From Kutzneria kofuensis (GTDB lineage: Bacteria > Actinomycetota > Actinomycetes > Mycobacteriales > Pseudonocardiaceae): a stretch of 64,000 nucleotides of DNA. The notes beneath the pieces were generated by a model. The model was given only the letters and a program-made list of their open reading frames with translations. It ran no database searches and was not told the DNA's origin. The stretch spans positions 8,434,038 to 8,498,037 of the forward strand of contig NZ_JACHIR010000001.1 in assembly GCF_014203355.1 (NCBI RefSeq), read 5' to 3'. Below, in pieces: positions 25,666 through 32,602 of this stretch. The position numbers and the translations under genes are program-made. The first letter of the stretch is position 1. Every line of letters begins with the position of its first letter.

Positions 25666-25842
25666 GTGAGCACCGAACGCAAGGTCGACGCGACCGCTGA
25701 CGACGTCAAGGGCAAGGTCAAGGAAGGCGTCGGCAAGGTCACCGATGACCAGAGCCTCGAGACCGAGGGCAAGGGCGACCAGGCCAAGGGCAAGGTCAAG
25801 CAGGCGGTCGAGGACGTGAAGGACGTCTTCAAGAAGGACTGA
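25666..25842 (+). CDS. CsbD-family stress protein
   Basis: A 58-residue hydrophilic protein of Lys, Asp, Glu, Gly and Val repeats: KGKVKEGVGKVTDD, then QAKGKVKQAVEDVKDVF. This is the CsbD signature; in Bacillus the founding member depends on sigma B, and the molecular role is unknown. The GTG at 25666 follows AGAAGGAG with five bases between. The upstream gap contains a sigma-B-like promoter, and a hairpin follows the stop codon. Confidence 0.9.
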   Translation: MSTERKVDATADDVKGKVKEGVGKVTDDQSLETEGKGDQAKGKVKQAVEDVKDVFKKD

Positions 25843-25861
25843 CCGACAACGCGGGACCGTG

Positions 25862-25891
25862 GAAGGGCTCCGCCTCGCGGTGGGGCCCTTC
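25862..25891 (+). terminator. Hairpin after csbD-type gene
   Basis: GAAGGGC (25862-25868) pairs with GCCCTTC (25885-25891); neighbouring bases add weaker pairs. It starts 20 bases past the CsbD stop. Confidence 0.5.
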
Positions 25892-25924
25892 TCGTCCGCG
25901 ATCGAGCCGGGGGAGGGCTCAGCG

Positions 25925-26332
25925 TTGACAGACCCTGAACGGGTTTCGAACTCCGATGCTGCCACCGGCTTCCCTGCGGAGCCCGCACCGGTCACTCGGG
26001 GCGACGAGGTCGAAACCGCCGTGGTGGTGCGTCTGGCCGGCGAGATCGACCTGGCCAACGCCGAGCACGCGGCCGAGCAGTTACGTGCCGCTGAGGCCGT
26101 CGCCGTGGCCGACGCGCCCGCGGTGGTGGTGCTCGACCTGAGCCGCGTGACCTTCCTCGGCTCGGTGGGGCTGGCGATGATCCTCGAGCACGACCAGCTC
26201 TGCGCCGCCTTGGACAGCCGGTTATGCGTGGTCGTCGGGGACAATCAACGTGTGTGGCGTCCGATCCACATCGCTTCGCTCGACGAAGTGCTCACCATCG
26301 TGTCGAGCGTGGCGGAGGCGGTCCGCGGCTGA
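25925..26332 (+). CDS. STAS-domain anti-sigma factor antagonist-like protein
   Basis: A roughly 135-residue protein with a single STAS domain: VVVRLAGEIDLANAEHAAEQL, then VVLDLSRVTFLGSVGLAMI with the phosphorylatable Ser of the SVGL segment, and a final helix VLTIVSSVAEAV. In this family, phosphorylation of that Ser by an anti-sigma kinase controls release of a sigma factor. The start is uncertain. The TTG at 25925 has GGGAGGG ahead of it; a GTG at 25859 would run through the hairpin of the previous gene. It sits between two genes with sigma-B-like promoters, consistent with a stress-response group. Confidence 0.8.
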   Translation: MTDPERVSNSDAATGFPAEPAPVTRGDEVETAVVVRLAGEIDLANAEHAAEQLRAAEAVAVADAPAVVVLDLSRVTFLGSVGLAMILEHDQLCAALDSRLCVVVGDNQRVWRPIHIASLDEVLTIVSSVAEAVRG

Positions 26333-26394
26333 ACCGGCCTTGGTGCGTCCGGGGAAGCACCTGCTTTCCTCATGGCGGCGAAGCGGCGGTTCCT

Positions 26395-26420
26395 GTTTGA
26401 CATCGGTCCACAGCGGGTAC
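26395..26420 (+). promoter_or_regulatory. Consensus sigma-B-type promoter
   Basis: GTTT (26395-26398), a 16-base spacer and GGGTAC (26415-26420) match the Streptomyces sigma-B-group consensus exactly. The small membrane protein starts 38 bases downstream. Confidence 0.6.
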
Positions 26421-26457
26421 GAAACGCATGGTTGTTCGAAGCCACCGGAGGTGCGTG

Positions 26458-26616
26458 GTGCTCGCTCTGATCGGCCTACTGCTGGTGATCTGGCTCGTGT
26501 GCGCCGTTGTCGGCGCTGTGGTGAAGGGTCTCGTCTGGCTGCTGGTACTCGGGGTCGTCCTTTTCGTCGTCACCGCTGTGGTGGGGTGGGTCAAGCGGGA
26601 GGCACTCCGACGCTGA
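26458..26616 (+). CDS. Small hydrophobic membrane protein
   Basis: A 52-residue protein made of two hydrophobic helices (LALIGLLLVIWLVCAVVGAV and a second over residues 23-43) with a basic tail GWVKREALRR. Proteins of this kind are common near stress genes in actinomycetes and have no assigned function. The GTG at 26458 has GGAGG six bases ahead; an upstream in-frame ATG at 26428 would add a basic stretch without a ribosome site. A consensus stress promoter lies upstream and a strong hairpin follows. Confidence 0.75.
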   Translation: MLALIGLLLVIWLVCAVVGAVVKGLVWLLVLGVVLFVVTAVVGWVKREALRR

Positions 26617-26644
26617 AGACGCGGAACCGCTGACGGCGGCATTG

Positions 26645-26679
26645 CGAAGGGGCAGCCGGCGCCGTCGGCTGCCCCTTCG
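26645..26679. terminator. Strong bidirectional terminator
   Basis: CGAAGGGGCAGCCG (26645-26658) pairs perfectly with CGGCTGCCCCTTCG (26666-26679) around seven bases, between the small membrane gene and the converging GH76 gene. Confidence 0.85.
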
Positions 26680-26753
26680 GGTGGTCCGCCGCGCGACGGG
26701 CAAGAGCGCGAAGCGTTTTCTCGACGAGCGGCGCGGCGGGGCCACCGCGGTGT

Positions 26754-28259
26754 TCAGCCGGTGGCGTTGAGCAGGTCGAGCGCGCTCTGCTGGCGGGCCG
26801 CGTCGCTCTGGTCGAACGGGCCCGACCAGACCAGGCCGTACTGGTCGAATCCGTTGCGGTCGTTGGTGTAGGCCGAATCGGCCTGGCGCTTCAGGTAGGC
26901 CGTGTACGGGTGGTCGGACAGTGCCGCGTTCAGCGCCGACAGGTCGCGGGCGTAGACGCCCTTGAAGGTCGGGCCGTCCCCGACGCCACCGGGCTGCTCG
27001 CCCGGGTCCCGCAGGATTCCGTTGGGGTTGAGGGCCGTGCTGGTCGTGGACGCGTTGGCCAGCGTGCGAGCCTGGTCCAGGTACGAGCCGTTCCCGGTGG
27101 CCCGGTACAGCTCGGCCAGCGCCGCCAGCGGCACCCCCTGGTTGTAGGTCCAGGTCGGCTGGTTGTTGTTCACGCAGGTCGAGGTGAGCCCGTCGTTGAC
27201 CAGGTTCTGGCCGTTGATCATCCCGCTGTTGCGGAACCAGGCCCAGCCGGCCCGCGCCCGTTGCAGATACGTCGTGTCGCCGGAGATCCTGTTGTGCAGC
27301 GCGGCGTTGAGCTGGATGTAGAGCGAGTTGGGAATGGCGTTCTTGTACGTCTTGGCCGAACTCCACCACACCCCGCCGCCGCAGGTGCCGTCCCAGTACG
27401 AGTGGACGTGGTCGGCGTCGAACCGGGCGGTGCTCAGGTAGCGGCTGTCGCCGGTCTGGTCGTAGGCCGCGACCCAGGCCAGGCCCCACCAGAGCGTGTC
27501 GTCGTTGTAGGCGTTGGTGAAGTTGCCGCCTTGGGCCGAGAGGTTCTTGGTGTAGGTGTTGGCGATGGCGTAGGTGTAGCTGCCCATACCGGATGCCCTG
27601 ATGTTGCCGATGATCGCGGTCAGGGCGTTGGCGGAGTTCCACCAGCCGGTGGTGCCGAACAGGCCGGTGCCGTTGTCGTAGTCCTCCATCAACGCGGTCG
27701 CGGCGGCGGTGCGCCGGTCGTAGGAGTTCCACGTGGTGCGGCGCCAGTCCGTGCAGGTGATCGCCGTGCTTCCGGCCGGCTGGGCGCAGGCTCGCAGCAG
27801 GCCGACGCCGTTGTTGTTCCAGTCGTCGTCGTTGAACATCAGCGTGCGCCAGCCCGGGTAGCCGCTGGGCGTCTTGGTGTCGCCGAGCTTGGACCCGGAG
27901 GCCCAGCTGCGGCCGGCGTCGAACGAACGGTCCAGCCACAGCTCGTCGCCGGTGGAGCTGTTGGTGATCGCACCCCAGCCCATGTCGTCGGCGTCGTCGA
28001 GGTGCAGGGACAGTTGACGGTTGCCGGCGGCCGTCGCCGTGACGCCCTGCCGGTCCTGCGTGGCCAGCGCGGGATCGCGGGCGTCACAGTACTTGTCGCA
28101 GATGGTGGCCATCGGCGCGACGGCGCCGCTCGACGGGGGAGGAGCGGCGGTGGTCGGGGGCGGGGTCGGGGGTGCTCCGGTGGACGCGACGGCGGCGGCC
28201 GGGGCCACCAGGACCGCGGCAGCGAGCGTGAGGGCGCTCAACACGGCACCTCTGAGCAT
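26754..28259 (-). CDS. Secreted GH76 endo-alpha-1,6-mannanase
   Basis: A 501-residue secreted enzyme. The signal peptide ends near AVAS (residue 26), then comes a Pro/Thr-rich stretch (PPTPPPTTAAPPP), a sandwich-like segment of about 100 residues, and an alpha/alpha-barrel typical of GH76. The catalytic Asp pair is visible in YNDDTLWWGLAW. GH76 enzymes hydrolyse alpha-1,6-mannan of yeast walls, or act on mannose-containing bacterial glycans. The ATG at 28259 follows GGGAGG. A perfect TGAGAGCGCTCTCA palindrome lies 42 bases upstream, so sugar-dependent LacI control is likely. It shares a terminator with the converging small membrane gene. Confidence 0.9.
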   Translation of the reverse strand: MLRGAVLSALTLAAAVLVAPAAAVASTGAPPTPPPTTAAPPPSSGAVAPMATICDKYCDARDPALATQDRQGVTATAAGNRQLSLHLDDADDMGWGAITNSSTGDELWLDRSFDAGRSWASGSKLGDTKTPSGYPGWRTLMFNDDDWNNNGVGLLRACAQPAGSTAITCTDWRRTTWNSYDRRTAAATALMEDYDNGTGLFGTTGWWNSANALTAIIGNIRASGMGSYTYAIANTYTKNLSAQGGNFTNAYNDDTLWWGLAWVAAYDQTGDSRYLSTARFDADHVHSYWDGTCGGGVWWSSAKTYKNAIPNSLYIQLNAALHNRISGDTTYLQRARAGWAWFRNSGMINGQNLVNDGLTSTCVNNNQPTWTYNQGVPLAALAELYRATGNGSYLDQARTLANASTTSTALNPNGILRDPGEQPGGVGDGPTFKGVYARDLSALNAALSDHPYTAYLKRQADSAYTNDRNGFDQYGLVWSGPFDQSDAARQQSALDLLNATG

Positions 28260-28300
28260 GGAACCTCCCGGTTGCAGGGTTGCCGGTAGGAACGTGCTGG

Positions 28301-28314
28301 TGAGAGCGCTCTCA
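28301..28314. promoter_or_regulatory. LacI-type operator TGAGAGCGCTCTCA
   Basis: A perfect 14-bp palindrome centred on AGCGCT, 42 bases upstream of the GH76 start. It differs from the known CebR operator consensus TGGGAGCGCTCCCA at two symmetric positions. Confidence 0.65.
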
Positions 28315-28433
28315 ACAGCGATTGTGAGGTTCGTGTGAGGCCGCCGTCAACGGTTGCGCGGGATATGTCCTGTTGTCGTCCGATGCTGGGAAATCACTGG
28401 TATCCGACCGCCGGCATGCCCCACCCCGACGGG

Positions 28434-28517
28434 ATGGAGACCGAGCGCCTGCTCCGGCCGGCCGAGCCGTCCGATGTGGACGACCTGCGGGCGCTGGACG
28501 TGGCGCCGTCGCGGTGA
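28434..28517 (+). pseudogene. GNAT acetyltransferase N-terminal remnant
   Basis: A 27-codon frame METERLLRPAEPSDVDDLRA resembles the first strand and helix of GNAT N-acetyltransferases, which often start with ETERLLLRP. It stops at once and nothing acetyltransferase-like follows before the MerR gene. It looks like a truncated gene end left by a rearrangement; the match is short. Confidence 0.35.
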
Positions 28518-28537
28518 TGTCCTGCGGTCCGGCCCCC

Positions 28538-28568
28538 TTGACTCTCAACCCACTTGAGATTCCATAGT
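28538..28568 (+). promoter_or_regulatory. MerR-type promoter with 19-base spacer
   Basis: TTGACT (28538-28543) and CATAGT (28563-28568) are 19 bases apart, the stretched spacing typical of MerR-activated promoters. Inside the spacer, TCTCAA and TTGAGA form an inverted repeat (28543-28559). Transcription would begin about seven bases after the -10, at or next to the GTG at 28576. Confidence 0.6.
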
Positions 28569-28575
28569 GGCCGGT

Positions 28576-29550
28576 GTGAACGACCTCTACTCCATCGGGG
28601 ACGTCGCCCGCCGCACCGGCCTGAGCGTGAGCGCAGTCAGGTTCTACGCCGACGAGGGCGTCGTCACGCCCACCGGCCTGACCGGGGGCGGCTTCCGGCA
28701 GTACGACGTGCACGCCATCGCCCGCCTCGAACTCGTGCGCACCCTGCGCGACCTGGGCGCCGGCCTGGACGACATCCGCCGGGTGCTGGCCGCGGAGACC
28801 ACCCTGCACAACCTGGCCACCACGCACCTGCGGCTGGTCGAGGACCAGCTGCGCCAGTTCCGGGCGCGCCGCGCCGTGCTGCGGACCATCGTCCGGCAAC
28901 ACACCACAACAGAACAGGTGAGCCTGATGCACAAGCTCGTGTCGATGTCCGACGACGACCGTGACCAGCTCATCAACCAGTTCTGGGACTTCGTGACCGA
29001 CGGCCTGGACGTCCACCCCGGCTACATCGAGCGGCTGCACGCGATGCGGCCGCACCTGCCCGAGGAGCCGTCCACCGAGCAGCTCGAGGCCTGGATCGAG
29101 CTGGCCGACCTCGTGCGGGACGAGGAGTTCCGCACGGCGCTGCGCGACCACCTCCACCGCACCTTCAACACCGAGAAGGGCCGCCTGATGGCCACGCCGG
29201 AGATGATGGCCCACGCCGAGCGACAACGGGAGCTCTTCCTGGAGGCGAAGGCGGCGCTGCAGGCCGGCGTGCCCGCGGAGTCGCCGCAGGCCCGGGACAT
29301 CGCCGAGCGGGTGGCCGCCGCCCGGGCCGAGATGCTCGCCGCCATGACCGGGCAGCACGATCCCGACGAGGTCCGGCGCAGCATTGTGGCGTTCGACCGG
29401 AACAAGGGGGCGCGGTGGATGGCCGAGGCGACCGGTCTGAAGCTGCTGACCCGGTACAGCACACTGGTAGCCACGATCAACGGCACGCCCAAGCCGGATC
29501 CGGACCAGGCGGCGACCCTGCACGAGTGGATGGCCGCCGCCCTGCGCTAG
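28576..29550 (+). CDS. MerR-family transcriptional regulator
   Basis: A MerR regulator of about 324 residues. The N-terminal winged HTH is clear (YSIGDVARRTGLSVSAVRFYADEGVV, then GFRQYDVHAIARLELVRTLRDLG), followed by the dimerisation helix and an all-helical C-terminal domain of about 200 residues with no motif I recognise, which would bind the effector. Two GTG codons are in frame, 28567 and 28576. The first lies inside the -10 element of the predicted promoter, so 28576 is preferred and the transcript may be leaderless. It probably activates its own promoter; other targets are not apparent. Confidence 0.88.
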   Translation: MNDLYSIGDVARRTGLSVSAVRFYADEGVVTPTGLTGGGFRQYDVHAIARLELVRTLRDLGAGLDDIRRVLAAETTLHNLATTHLRLVEDQLRQFRARRAVLRTIVRQHTTTEQVSLMHKLVSMSDDDRDQLINQFWDFVTDGLDVHPGYIERLHAMRPHLPEEPSTEQLEAWIELADLVRDEEFRTALRDHLHRTFNTEKGRLMATPEMMAHAERQRELFLEAKAALQAGVPAESPQARDIAERVAAARAEMLAAMTGQHDPDEVRRSIVAFDRNKGARWMAEATGLKLLTRYSTLVATINGTPKPDPDQAATLHEWMAAALR

Positions 29551-29633
29551 ATGTGGTGACCTGAAAGGTTGTGACAGTAACCAGGCCGGTCGGCCTCCGG
29601 CAAAGACACGACGCGCGGATGAGGTTGTCCAGG

Positions 29634-30212
29634 TCAGCCCAGCGATGCGCTCGCGGCGCGCAGCTCGTCGAGGGCCTTCAGGAGGTAGGCGGCGAACCCG
29701 TCCTCGGGGGCACGATCACCTTCGGACCATTCGGCGTACCCCCGTTTGAAGGCGAGGACGCCGAGCTCGCTGGCGAGGGCGGCGGTCGGATCGGGCACGC
29801 CGCGGGCGACCAGGGCAGCGGTCATGGCGGCCGCGAGGCTGACGCTCTTGAGGGCGTCGCGCTCCTGGAGTTCGGCGCTGGCGGCGACGGCCGCCTTCAG
29901 ACGCGGGGCGATCTCCCGGCTCATCGGGCCCATCGCGGTCGAGGCACGCTCCAGGCCGGCGGCGACCGCCTCGAGCGGGCTGGCGTCGGCGGGCGCCTCG
30001 GCGATGCCCTCGGTCAGCAGCCGGCACAGCGTCTCCTGCCCGGCGACCAGCAGCTCGCGCTTGTCGGGGAAGTGCCGGAAGAAGGTGCTCTTGGTGACCC
30101 CGGCGCGCTCCGCGATCTGCGCGACCGTCGTGGCGTCGTACCCCTGCTCGGTGAACAGGTCGACGGCCGCCATGACGAGGCGTTCGCGCGCTCCCGGCTC
30201 CCATCGACCCAT
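29634..30212 (-). CDS. TetR-family regulator of the adjacent SDR-like gene
   Basis: A 192-residue TetR repressor. The HTH is AAVDLFTEQGYDATTVAQIAERAGVTKSTFFRHFPDKRELL (residues about 15-55), and the rest is a helical ligand-binding domain. It is divergent from an NAD-dependent epimerase-like gene. The 85-base gap between them carries two 24-bp operators, one the reverse complement of the other, so it should repress both genes. The ATG at 30212 is 13 bases from the first operator. TetR-SDR pairs of this kind are common in actinomycetes. Confidence 0.92.
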   Translation of the reverse strand: MGRWEPGARERLVMAAVDLFTEQGYDATTVAQIAERAGVTKSTFFRHFPDKRELLVAGQETLCRLLTEGIAEAPADASPLEAVAAGLERASTAMGPMSREIAPRLKAAVAASAELQERDALKSVSLAAAMTAALVARGVPDPTAALASELGVLAFKRGYAEWSEGDRAPEDGFAAYLLKALDELRAASASLG

Positions 30213-30225
30213 GGAGCCATCATAA

Positions 30226-30249
30226 GTGATGGGACTCTTGTCCCATCAC
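30226..30249. promoter_or_regulatory. TetR operator 1
   Basis: GTGATGGGAC and GTCCCATCAC flank TCTT, giving two perfect ten-base arms. It lies just upstream of the TetR start codon. Confidence 0.8.
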
Positions 30250-30258
30250 TCTGGTACG

Positions 30259-30282
30259 GTGATGGGACAAGAGTCCCATCAC
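30259..30282. promoter_or_regulatory. TetR operator 2 (mirror of operator 1)
   Basis: The same ten-base arms GTGATGGGAC/GTCCCATCAC flank AAGA, making it the exact reverse complement of operator 1. It ends 15 bases before the SDR-like start codon; centres of the two sites are 33 bases apart, close to three helical turns. Confidence 0.8.
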
Positions 30283-30297
30283 TCGCGGGAGAGTTCC

Positions 30298-31179
30298 ATG
30301 CGCGTCTTCATCACCGGCGGCACCGGCCTGATCGGGTCCGCCGTCGTTGCCGAGCTGCTCGGCAACGGCCATACCGTCCTCGCACTCGCCCGCTCCGACG
30401 CCTCCGCACAGGCCGCCGCGGCGGCCGGCGCCGAGCCGATCCGGGGAGGTCTGGCCGATCTGGACGTCCTGCGCGCCGGCGCCGCTCAGGCCGACGGCGT
30501 GATCCACCTGGCCTTCGCCAACGACTTCAGCAGTCCCGAAGCCCTGGCGAACGCGGTCGCCGAGGAAAGTGCCGCCCTCGCCACCCTCGGCGAGGCACTC
30601 GTCGGCACCGACCGTCCCTTCGTGGTCTGCTCGGGCACGCCCGCAGTGCCGGGCCGCGCCTCCACCGAGGCCGACTCGGTTCCGACCGAGGGGCCGGTCG
30701 GCGGTCGCGGTCGTGCGGTCACGGGAGTTCTGGACCTGGCCTCGCGCGGCGTCCGGAGCTCGGCCGTCCGCCTGCCGCGGACCGTCCACAACGAGGGCAC
30801 GGGCGGGTTCGCCGGCGTGTTGACCGGGATCGCGCGTCGCAGCGGTGTGTCCGGCTACCCGGGTGACGGCACGCAGCGCTGGCCGGCCGTGCATGCCCTC
30901 GACGCCGCAGTCCTGTTCCGGCTCGCCCTGGAGCAGGCGGAAGCCGGCACCGCCTGGCATGCCGTGGCCGATGAGGGCGACCGAGTGCGTGACATCGCCG
31001 CGGTCATCGGCCGGCGGCTGGGCCTGCCGGTCGAGTCCGTGCCGGTGGAGACCTACGGCCCCCTCGGCGTCATCTTCGCGGCCGACCAGCCCTCGTCCAG
31101 CGCCCACACCCGGCAGGCGCTCGGCTGGGAGCCGAAGCACCCCAGCCTGCTGGAGGACCTGGAGAACATCCAGCCCTGA
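30298..31179 (+). CDS. NAD-dependent epimerase/dehydratase-like SDR protein
   Basis: A 293-residue extended short-chain dehydrogenase-type protein. The nucleotide-binding motif GGTGLIGS is at residues 7-14, with LALARSD at the end of strand 2 and DGVIHLAF after it. The usual YxxxK is not obvious in the central region, so the catalytic activity is uncertain; it may be a reductase-like or atypical SDR. The ATG at 30298 follows GCGGGAGAG. Operator 2 of the divergent TetR lies just upstream, so expression should be induced by that regulator's ligand, possibly its own substrate. Confidence 0.88.
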   Translation: MRVFITGGTGLIGSAVVAELLGNGHTVLALARSDASAQAAAAAGAEPIRGGLADLDVLRAGAAQADGVIHLAFANDFSSPEALANAVAEESAALATLGEALVGTDRPFVVCSGTPAVPGRASTEADSVPTEGPVGGRGRAVTGVLDLASRGVRSSAVRLPRTVHNEGTGGFAGVLTGIARRSGVSGYPGDGTQRWPAVHALDAAVLFRLALEQAEAGTAWHAVADEGDRVRDIAAVIGRRLGLPVESVPVETYGPLGVIFAADQPSSSAHTRQALGWEPKHPSLLEDLENIQP

Positions 31180-31301
31180 CCGGCAGCCCGGAACGTGGGG
31201 CGAGCTGCCGCCACTGATCACTCTTCTCGCCCTCTCGTCGCCTGTCTGCTCCCCATTTGTTCCCCGGGCTTCGGTAGCACCTGACCGCCCGACAGGAACG
31301 A

Positions 31302-31337
31302 CTCTGCCCCGTCGAGCAGCCACTCGACGGGGCAGAG
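31302..31337. terminator. Strong bidirectional terminator
   Basis: CTCTGCCCCGTCGAG (31302-31316) pairs perfectly with CTCGACGGGGCAGAG (31323-31337) around six bases, between the SDR-like gene and the converging ribosome-inactivating protein gene. Confidence 0.85.
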
Positions 31338-31356
31338 AGATCAGGATCAGCAGGAG

Positions 31357-32322
31357 TCAGCGGCGCAGTGATGTGCCCAGAACGTACTGTGCGTAGGCGA
31401 CGGCCGTGTCCAGGATGATCCGTTGCGGACGACCGGTCCACGGCTCGATGCGTCCCCATCCGGTCATCGGGGTGTTGTCCCTGGTCCCGGGCGGCTGGCG
31501 CAACAACCCGTTGAAGGCCGCGCTCAACGGGCTCCAGCTGTTCTCCTGGTCGGCGTACTCGCCCGGCAGGTAGAGGGTGGAGTTGCCGTTCATCGTCAGG
31601 GCGATCTCGTCCCGTAGCGGTCGGAAACGGGCGGCTTCGGAGATGAACTGGGTCATCATCAGCACCCCGCGGGCCATGTCACGGGGATTGCTGGCGTTCC
31701 ACAGGTTCCACACGGCCCCGTTGACGGTGTCCCGGTCGATCGCCAGGCCGGTGCGCCCCTGGCCCGCCGTGTTCTCGATGTCGCCGTAGCCCTCCCCGAA
31801 CGGGCACTGCCATTCCCCGTGGCTGGCGCCGTTGGAGGGACCCGCCCCGTTGCGATTGCCCAGGTAGTTGTAGGTGCTCCCGCCCGTCCACCAGCCGACG
31901 AGGTACAGGTCCGAGCGCCGCAGCTGAAGGCGGACGAAGTTGGGGTTGCCCCACATGTGGATGTCGACCCGGATGAACCCGCCGCCACCGGTGTGGTCCA
32001 CGTTGTAGCCGGAGCCGGCGTTCGGGACCGAGGTGGATCCGCCGTCGTTGACCCGGTTGCGGATGTCGTTGATGAAGTTGATGTAGTCGTAGCCGTTGTT
32101 GGCGCCGAGGTAGTAGGTGGGGTTGCCGTCCTCGGCGTGCGCGCTCGGGGCGCCGCCGAGCGGACCGAGCAGCCCGGCGATCGCCGCGACCGCCAGCGCG
32201 ATCACGGCCGCCGCCACAGCGGCCGGGCGACGGCGTCGACGGCCGTCGCGCCGTCCCGCGCCCGTGTCCCGACCGTGTGCCGGTATCTGTTCGGAAACGT
32301 CCATGACAGTGGTAGTTGGCAT
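31357..32322 (-). CDS. Secreted ribosome-inactivating protein (rRNA N-glycosidase)
   Basis: A 321-residue protein of the ricin A-chain/Shiga toxin family, which removes one adenine from the sarcin-ricin loop of large-subunit rRNA. The active-site helix TQFISEAARFRPL carries Glu229 and Arg232. ENSWSPLSAAF supplies the conserved Trp263, and DLYLVGWWTGGSTYNY holds Tyr140 at the substrate-stacking position. A long Arg-rich n-region (RRDGRRRRRP), hydrophobic core and AHA cleavage site at 61-63 indicate export, possibly by Tat. The ATG at 32322 or 32304 could be the start; the frame is open to 32400. Streptomyces coelicolor has a related protein. It is alone, with a shared terminator downstream. 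Confidence 0.9.
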   Translation of the reverse strand: MPTTTVMDVSEQIPAHGRDTGAGRRDGRRRRRPAAVAAAVIALAVAAIAGLLGPLGGAPSAHAEDGNPTYYLGANNGYDYINFINDIRNRVNDGGSTSVPNAGSGYNVDHTGGGGFIRVDIHMWGNPNFVRLQLRRSDLYLVGWWTGGSTYNYLGNRNGAGPSNGASHGEWQCPFGEGYGDIENTAGQGRTGLAIDRDTVNGAVWNLWNASNPRDMARGVLMMTQFISEAARFRPLRDEIALTMNGNSTLYLPGEYADQENSWSPLSAAFNGLLRQPPGTRDNTPMTGWGRIEPWTGRPQRIILDTAVAYAQYVLGTSLRR

Positions 32323-32506
32323 GCCTCTGCTCTCGCATTGCTCGGGGTGTTGTGCGCCCGACGTGGTCGACCCCACGCCGGGCGGGCAGGCACCTGCCAT
32401 CGGTGGCTGCGACGGCGGGTTTCATCTCTGGAAGCGTCCGCGAATGGTGCTTGTGGACAGCTGTGACGATGCAGGTCCGTAGTGCACCGAAACAATGGGG
32501 AACGCA

Positions 32507-32534
32507 TTGAGTGGGTAGGCAGCCGCAATAAGAT
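32507..32534 (+). promoter_or_regulatory. Putative promoter of the LAL regulator
   Basis: TTGAGT (32507-32512) and TAAGAT (32529-32534), 16 bases apart, resemble a housekeeping promoter about 70-90 bases before the LAL start. The other part of 32323-32506 shows no gene. Confidence 0.35.
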
Positions 32535-32602
32535 GGGTATGGCCGACGACGCCGGACCAACCGACCGCCCTCCGATCACTACACGAGACCAAGCGGGGCA
32601 GA

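Noticed and set aside
26433-26441. TTCGAA-containing segments that recall a tRNA T-loop, here and at 34510
   Set aside because: No cloverleaf can be folded around them, and the 34510 copy lies inside the LAL gene.
7906-32472. Sixteen-base match ACAGCTGTGACGATGC at 7906-7921 and 32457-32472
   Set aside because: A match of this length in 64 kb of GC-rich DNA is near chance expectation, and the two contexts have nothing in common.
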